Notes under the pieces: generated by a model
The model's input: the letters and a program-made list of their open reading frames with translations, nothing else
Database searches by the model: none
Told to the model about the DNA's origin: nothing
DNA from: Frankiaceae bacterium
GTDB lineage: Bacteria > Actinomycetota > Actinomycetes > JAVEEB01
Reading direction: 5' to 3'
NCBI GenBank assembly: GCA_030840665.1
Contig: JAVEEB010000146.1
Span: forward strand, 1 to 10,735
DNA length: 10,735 nt
Part shown: positions 7,181-10,735 of the stretch, in pieces
Numbering within the stretch: the stretch's first letter is position 1
How the letters are laid out: each line of letters begins with the position of its first letter
Made by a program: the position numbers and the translations under genes

Positions 7181-7251
7181 CGTCTTCAGCGCCACCGCCC
7201 GGCGGGCGGCCGCCTGACACCCACGAAGCCCATCCGTAGGGACGGCGGCAT

Positions 7252-7257
7252 TAGGCT
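7252..7257 (+). promoter_or_regulatory. Candidate -10 element for the small ORF
   Basis: TAGGCT fits the TANNNT pattern of actinobacterial housekeeping promoters. It lies 27 bp before the ATG at 7284, with a purine at the expected start point. No convincing -35 is visible, as is common in this group. Confidence 0.35.
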
Positions 7258-7283
7258 GGACCCACCCCAGGAAAGAAGGACCC

Positions 7284-7424
7284 ATGGCCGCCGAACCCAT
7301 AGAGGCCGTGCGCATCCACCCGCTCGCCCTCCCCATCGTGCAGCAACTCACGGGCGGAGACCTCCGTCGCATGAAGATCATCGAGACACGCGACGGGCTC
7401 GTCATAGACATGCTGATCCGCTGA
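7284..7424 (+). CDS. Probable 46-aa protein of unknown function
   Basis: The short frame starts at ATG 7284 and ends at TGA 7422-7424. It encodes MAAEPIEAVRIHPLALPIVQ followed by QLTGGDLRRMKIIETRDGLV and a short IDMLIR tail. Upstream are AGGAAAG (7269-7275, 8-nt spacing) and AAGGA (7276-7280, 3-nt spacing), and a TAGGCT -10 candidate. By my count, 39 of 46 codons end in G or C, as expected for coding DNA of this genome, although the whole region is GC-rich. The predicted product is small and soluble, without a membrane segment, signal peptide or cysteines; it looks like a short helix followed by a beta hairpin. I do not recognise a family. It lies between the sugar operon (divergent) and tRNA-Lys (same strand) and has a supported start, so it is more likely genuine than chance. 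Confidence 0.5.
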   Translation: MAAEPIEAVRIHPLALPIVQQLTGGDLRRMKIIETRDGLVIDMLIR

Positions 7425-7474
7425 TCTTCACGCCTGGGCGAGAGCCCCATTCAGCACCGAACGGCCCTAGCTGG

Positions 7475-7480
7475 TACTTT
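7475..7480 (+). promoter_or_regulatory. Candidate -10 element of tRNA-Lys
   Basis: TACTTT matches TANNNT and ends 9 nt before the first base of the mature tRNA, so transcription would begin close to the 5' end. A TTCAGC hexamer at 7450-7455 is a weak -35 with a 19-nt spacer. Confidence 0.35.
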
Positions 7481-7489
7481 CTTGTCCGC

Positions 7490-7562
7490 GCGCCGCTAGC
7501 TCAATAGGCAGAGCAGCGGACTCTTAATCCGCGGGTTCGGGGTTCAAGTCCCTGGCGGCGCA
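7490..7562 (+). tRNA. tRNA-Lys (anticodon CTT)
   Basis: A full cloverleaf folds by hand. The acceptor stem is GCGCCGC (7490-7496) with GCGGCGC (7555-7561), and the discriminator is A7562. The D stem is GCTC/GAGC (7499-7502, 7511-7514). The anticodon stem is GCGGA/TCCGC (7516-7520, 7528-7532) around the 7-nt loop CTCTTAA, which puts anticodon CTT at 7523-7525. There is a 5-nt variable loop, and the T stem CGGGG/CCCTG (one G-T pair) encloses TTCAAGT. It decodes AAG, the major lysine codon in GC-rich genomes. CCA is not encoded (ACCC follows), so it is added after transcription. The gene is single, not in a tRNA cluster. Confidence 0.97.
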
Positions 7563-7572
7563 CCCGTAAAGG

Positions 7573-7614
7573 CCTGGGCGTCTTCCGTTCGTCGGAGGGC
7601 GCCCAGGTTCGTTC
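7573..7614. terminator. Two-way terminator between tRNA-Lys and the MFS gene
   Basis: CCTGGGCG (7573-7580) pairs with CGCCCAGG (7600-7607). The stem continues inward through two wobble pairs to TCCG/CGGA, giving about 15 bp closed by TTCGT. On + it is followed by TTCGTTC; on - it is followed by CCTTTAC. It begins 10 nt after the tRNA, and the MFS stop codon (7615-7613) lies at its other edge, so it can end both convergent transcripts. Confidence 0.8.
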
Positions 7615-8881
7615 AGTGGGCCACTGCGGGTGTGCGGATCCGGCGCCGGGCGAGGATGCCGAGGCCGGCGGCGGCAAGGCAGGCCGCGGCGGCGAGCCCA
7701 AGACCCGCCCGCCCCCCGAAGTGTTCGCTGACCGCTCCGGCGATGGGGCCGCCGATCGGCGTCGAGCCGAGGAAGGCAACCGCCCACAAGGCCATGACCC
7801 GGCCCCGCATCGACGGCGCGGCGCCCAGTTGCAGCGTGCTGTTGCCCTTCGACAGGAAACCGACGCTGACGCCGCCCACGAACATGAGCGCGACCAACTC
7901 CAGCGGCAGGGTGGGCGCGACCGCGGCCGCCGTGAGCGCCGCCGCGAACGCGAACGACGAGTTGGTCATTGCCGCGATTCCCGTACGGCCTTTTGCCGCC
8001 ACGTAGAGGCCGCCGACAATCGCGCCCAGGCCCATGGCGCCCGTCAGATACCCATACGTGCTCGGGCCGCCGTGGAAGGTACTTTTGGCGACGACCGGCA
8101 GAACCACCTGGAACTCGTACGCGAGGCATCCGACGAGCGCCATCATCGCCAGCGGGACGGCGAGTTCGCGAGTCCGGCGTACGTAGCGCAATCCTTCGAT
8201 GACCTGCCCTCTCGCCCGCGCCGTCGGTGCCGTGGGGAGCAGCGACTCGGCGTCGAGCAGGACCAGGGAAAGGACGACGGCGACGAAGCTCGCGGCGTTG
8301 ATCAGGAAGCACAGTCCGGTGCCTCCCGCGGCGATTATGAGGCCCGCCGCCGCCGGCCCAACTGCGCGGGCCACGTTCACGATGACGGAGTTGAGACTCA
8401 CGGCGTTGCGTACGCGATCGGCCCCGACCATCTCGAGGATGAACGACTGCCGCGCGGGGTTTTCGAAGCAGTTGTTGAGACCCAGAAGGACGGCGATCGT
8501 GTAGACCTCGTTGAGCGTGACGCGATGCGTGAGCGTCAGCACGCCGAGGACGAGGGACAGCAGCCCCATCATCGACTGCAGCCAGATCATCAGCTTGCGC
8601 TTGTCGACGCGGTCGGCGACGACGCCGCCATACGGGCCGAGGAGCAACACCGGCAACGTCTGCAGCGCCACGAGCAGGCCGACCTTCGTGCCGGAGCCGG
8701 TCAGCTCCAGGACAAGCCACGACTGAGCCACGGTCTGCATCCACGTGCCCACGAGCGAGATGCCTTGGCCACTGATGTAGCGGCGATAGTTGCGGTTGTC
8801 GAGCGAGGCAAACATCGCCGCCCAGAACGTCGGCGCGGACGCCTCCGCCGTCACGACCCGGGCGCGGTCGGCTCCGCGCAT
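7613..8881 (-). CDS. MFS transporter, probable drug or small-molecule exporter (MFS_3/EntS-like)
   Basis: A 422-aa integral membrane protein with about 12 hydrophobic segments, in the usual range for major facilitator antiporters. FASLDNRNYRRYISGQGISL and VGTWMQTVAQSWLVLELTGS open the first helix and are characteristic of the EntS-like MFS_3 branch. Motif A between helices 2 and 3 reads GGVVADRVDKRK (85-96), and the central loop holds RARGQVIEGLRYVRR. The family exports drugs or siderophores with proton motive force; substrate unknown. The ATG at 8881 is preferred because it gives a usual N-terminal length, but GGGA directly abutting it is not a well-spaced ribosome site. GTG 8854 (VTAEASAP) and the ATG before FASLDN are alternatives. 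The frame stays open to 9460, but that part lies antisense to the SRAP gene and is not coding. The gene is divergent from the SRAP gene across about 114 bp. Confidence 0.92.
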   Translation of the reverse strand: MRGADRARVVTAEASAPTFWAAMFASLDNRNYRRYISGQGISLVGTWMQTVAQSWLVLELTGSGTKVGLLVALQTLPVLLLGPYGGVVADRVDKRKLMIWLQSMMGLLSLVLGVLTLTHRVTLNEVYTIAVLLGLNNCFENPARQSFILEMVGADRVRNAVSLNSVIVNVARAVGPAAAGLIIAAGGTGLCFLINAASFVAVVLSLVLLDAESLLPTAPTARARGQVIEGLRYVRRTRELAVPLAMMALVGCLAYEFQVVLPVVAKSTFHGGPSTYGYLTGAMGLGAIVGGLYVAAKGRTGIAAMTNSSFAFAAALTAAAVAPTLPLELVALMFVGGVSVGFLSKGNSTLQLGAAPSMRGRVMALWAVAFLGSTPIGGPIAGAVSEHFGGRAGLGLAAAACLAAAGLGILARRRIRTPAVAH

Positions 8882-8995
8882 TCCCGAGCATGATCGACGA
8901 GTCGCGCGAGGGCATGAAGCTGATCGGACTCGCGGCGTTGTCTTCCCATGAGCGACATTCTCCCATTGGCTGTCCACGGAGCCACAATGGTCAGC

Positions 8996-9646
8996 ATGTG
9001 TGGACGCTATGTGCTCGGCCGCAGCAGCGACGCCCTTGCGGCAGAGCTCGAAGCCGCCGACGCCACGGGATCGGCGGTCCCGCCGCACTTCAACATCCCG
9101 CCGACGTCCACCGTGCCCGTCGTCATCAGGGTTGATGGGCAGCGGCGGCTGGGGAGGATGCCGTGGGGCATCCGCGGGCAGCGCGACGGCAAGCAGACGC
9201 TCCTGTTCAACAGCCGCTTGGAGACCGTTGTCGACGCCCGACGCCCGCCCTCTCGCCGCTGCCTGGTGCCGGCCACGGGTTACTACGAGTGGCACACAAC
9301 GGCGGGGGTCCGCACGCCCTACTTCATCACCGACCCCTCGAGCGACATGATCACGATGGCTGGGCTCTACGAGGGCACGAAGATCGCCGAGGGCCGCACC
9401 GACTGGTCGTTCTCCATCGTTACGACCGCGGCAACCGCCGAGCTCGTCGCGATCCACCACCGGCGTCCCGTCGTCGTACCACCTGATCTGCGCGAAGCGT
9501 GGCTCGATGCGACCACTCCCCTGCCGGACCTGCTACGCGAACTCGACGGACGCCAGCAGGCGTTGGCGTACGTCGCGGTCGGCGCCGGCGTCGGCGATGT
9601 CCGCAATAACGACGCGACGCTGCTCGAGCCGGCCCGCGCGTCGTAG
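8996..9646 (+). CDS. SRAP-domain protein (YedK/HMCES family), abasic-site DNA-protein crosslinker
   Basis: This family covalently captures abasic sites in single-stranded DNA through an N-terminal cysteine, protecting them during replication. Numbering from ATG 8996 (216 aa), the key residues are Cys2 in MCGRYVL, Asn72 in FNSRLE, Glu98 in GYYEW and His154 in IHHRRPVVV. These are the counterparts of C2, N75, E105 and H160 in E. coli YedK. FNIPPTS (32-38) and MPWGI (55-59) are further conserved segments. The catalytic Cys must become the N-terminal residue after Met removal, so 8996 is the functional start. A GGAG site (8978-8981) is spaced for the in-frame ATG at 8987 instead, which would add MVS in front. 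No LexA-like palindrome (GAAC-N4-GTTC) is seen upstream, despite the family's SOS-associated name. A hairpin follows the stop. Confidence 0.95.
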   Translation: MCGRYVLGRSSDALAAELEAADATGSAVPPHFNIPPTSTVPVVIRVDGQRRLGRMPWGIRGQRDGKQTLLFNSRLETVVDARRPPSRRCLVPATGYYEWHTTAGVRTPYFITDPSSDMITMAGLYEGTKIAEGRTDWSFSIVTTAATAELVAIHHRRPVVVPPDLREAWLDATTPLPDLLRELDGRQQALAYVAVGAGVGDVRNNDATLLEPARAS

Positions 9647-9656
9647 CTGCGGCGAA

Positions 9657-9685
9657 GGGCGCCTCCCGACGATCGGGAGACGCCC
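9657..9685. terminator. Two-way hairpin terminator between the SRAP and ScyD/ScyE-like genes
   Basis: GGGCG (9657-9661) pairs with CGCCC (9681-9685). After one C/A mismatch, CTCCCGA (9663-9669) pairs with TCGGGAG (9673-9679), closing on a 3-nt loop. It is 10 nt after the SRAP stop and 24 nt from the convergent gene's stop. There is no T-run on either side, which is common for actinobacterial terminators. Confidence 0.65.
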
Positions 9686-9709
9686 AACGCACGAAATGAT
9701 CAACGGCTG

Positions 9710-10735
9710 TTACTGGGTGACGCGCACAACCTGGCCGGTCGGCGCACCGGGTCCGGCCGGCGTGCCGGTCATGATCGACCAGTTCGACACGTAGATGTTG
9801 CCGGCCGGGTCCATCGCGAAGCCCTGCGGGAAGAACAGCTTGCCCGCGCCGAGCACAGAGCGCGTCCCATTCGGGGTGATCTTCACGATGTCGCCCGCCG
9901 GGTTGCCCGTCGGGCCGGGGTTGAAGCCGTTGGCCTGGAACTCGACCGCGTAGAAGTTGCCGTGCTTGTCGAAGCCGCAGCCGTCGACAACATTGAAGCC
10001 GGTCTTCCAGACGCTGAACGTGCGCGAGGCGATTTCGTACCGGTAGACGTTGCCGGTGTTAAGCGCAGCCCCCGGTGCCAGCTGCCCGATGTAGAGGTTG
10101 TGATCGGGGCCGACGGCAATGCACGTCGGGACGGCGTCTGCTGCGGGCGGGTTCGGGAAGAAGGCGCGTTCCATCACGGTGCCGTAGCGGTCGACGGTGA
10201 CGAGTGTGTTGGCGCCGGCGTCGACGACGTACGTCATGTCACCGACGATCGCGAGGGCGTTCGGGTTCGAGTCCGGGAATTGAGTTGGCACGAGGTTCTT
10301 GTGGAGTGCTGTCCAGGTGAAGTCGGCGTCTCCGACGTTCGACAGCACCGTTGTCGAGGACCCCTCAACCTTCTTCAACATGCCCAACTGCGATGTCAAA
10401 GCAACGGTGTTCTCGTCGGTGAGCGTGGCGCCATCAGTCAGCCCCGCGGCGAACCCGGCGACTGATTCCCCGAACAGCACGCGCAGACCGCCACGTTCGG
10501 CGGCGGCAACCGCGGCTATGCCTTCGGCGGCGAGGCCACCCGGGATGTCGGACTCCGAGATGAGGCCGGTCAATACGGCCGTCGCCACGCCGTCGTGAAG
10601 CATGGCCAGGGAGCCGGTACGACCGAAGCACAGAGGACCACCGCTGGGGCCCGTCATGCCGGCCGGGCAATCGGTCCCGCCCCTGCCCGCTTCAGCGACG
10701 TACACGTGACCGCGACTCCACGCAAGGCCGCGCGG
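9710..10735 (-). CDS. ScyD/ScyE-family secreted beta-propeller protein, C-terminal 341 aa (5' end outside window)
   Basis: The frame stays open to the right edge, reading PRGLAWSRGHVYVAEAGRGG, so the GTG at 10705 is internal and the true start with any signal peptide is missing. The visible part reads as NHL-like propeller blades: HVYVAEAG, MTYVVDAGANTLVTVDRYG, CIAVGPDHNLYIGQL, CGFDKHGNFYAVEFQ and FAMDPAGNIYVSNW. It ends at QVVRVTQ. The overall pattern is that of proteins named ScyD/ScyE, after the cyanobacterial scytonemin cluster. In actinobacteria these are common exported proteins of unknown role, with no reason to infer scytonemin synthesis. Paired cysteines in CPAGMTGPSGGPLC could form an exported disulfide. 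No partner gene lies nearby within the window. Confidence 0.88.
   Translation of the reverse strand, partial: PRGLAWSRGHVYVAEAGRGGTDCPAGMTGPSGGPLCFGRTGSLAMLHDGVATAVLTGLISESDIPGGLAAEGIAAVAAAERGGLRVLFGESVAGFAAGLTDGATLTDENTVALTSQLGMLKKVEGSSTTVLSNVGDADFTWTALHKNLVPTQFPDSNPNALAIVGDMTYVVDAGANTLVTVDRYGTVMERAFFPNPPAADAVPTCIAVGPDHNLYIGQLAPGAALNTGNVYRYEIASRTFSVWKTGFNVVDGCGFDKHGNFYAVEFQANGFNPGPTGNPAGDIVKITPNGTRSVLGAGKLFFPQGFAMDPAGNIYVSNWSIMTGTPAGPGAPTGQVVRVTQ

Noticed and set aside
7205..7214. GGCGGCCGCC palindrome as an operator for the divergent promoters
   Set aside because: A 10-bp all-GC palindrome is easily met by chance in this composition, and it is not placed over a recognisable promoter element.
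7436..7447. Small GGGC-GAGA-GCCC hairpin after the 46-aa gene as a terminator
   Set aside because: There are only four base pairs and no T-rich tail. The GNRA loop is suggestive, but the stem is too short to claim termination.
7547..7562. The tRNA-Lys 3' end as a phage or island attachment site
   Set aside because: No integrase and no second copy of the tRNA 3' end is visible in the window, and the neighbours look like ordinary chromosomal genes.
7616..8893. A 425-codon open frame on + opposite the MFS gene
   Set aside because: The composition is dominated by charged residues and Arg/Gln, it has no domain, and the antisense frame encodes a well-defined 12-helix transporter.
8882..8995. A LexA box between the MFS and SRAP genes
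   Set aside because: I looked for GAAC-N4-GTTC and near variants on both strands and found none, so SOS control is not supported here.
8882..9460. Upstream extension of the MFS frame on -, which would give a 615-aa protein
   Set aside because: The added 193 residues lie antisense to the SRAP gene, are low-complexity and polar, and no MFS family member has such an N-terminus.

Overview
The window is GC-rich chromosomal DNA that looks like an actinomycete (Actinomycetota). Support comes from the strong G/C preference at third codon positions, frequent GTG starts, a SigE-family ECF sigma factor with a membrane-anchored partner, a ScyD/ScyE-like propeller, and a sugar isomerase/Gfo-Idh-MocA cluster of a kind common in that phylum. 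I see no mobile element, CRISPR array, prophage or defence genes. Genus cannot be set from the sequence alone.

Left part (1-3247, + strand): the 3' end of a large, probably secreted beta-rich protein closes at a strong hairpin terminator. It is followed by a two-gene unit: a SigE-family sigma factor with a candidate ECF-type promoter, then one base later a single-pass membrane protein with a Pro-rich stalk and an exported domain. The second protein is probably a regulator or sensor of the sigma factor.

Middle (3263-7143, - strand): a tight five-gene cluster. Transcribed right to left, it encodes a TIM-barrel sugar isomerase/epimerase, a Gfo/Idh/MocA oxidoreductase, a second TIM-barrel isomerase, an ACT-domain protein and uracil-DNA glycosylase. 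The first three genes overlap by ATGA, the fourth overlaps by 8 nt and ung follows after 9 nt. The first three probably oxidise and isomerise or cleave a sugar or cyclitol whose identity is unknown. No transporter or regulator gene is in view, but a 21-bp inverted repeat lies just upstream of the first gene.

Right part (7144-10735): a short intergenic region leads to a probable 46-aa protein on + and a complete tRNA-Lys(CTT). A long hairpin after the tRNA can serve both the tRNA and the convergent MFS exporter gene (- strand). Diverging from the MFS gene is an SRAP-domain (YedK/HMCES-like) abasic-site-binding protein. It ends at another two-way hairpin facing the 3' part of a ScyD/ScyE-family secreted beta-propeller gene that runs off the right edge.

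Two DNA-uracil/abasic-site genes (ung and the SRAP gene) lie in the window, about 5 kb apart and on opposite strands, with no evidence of co-regulation. I found no convincing new system. The points most worth a second look are the sigma/membrane-protein pair with its promoter, the inverted repeat before the sugar operon, the 46-aa protein, and the orphan secreted protein with a GEVED-like calcium-loop segment.
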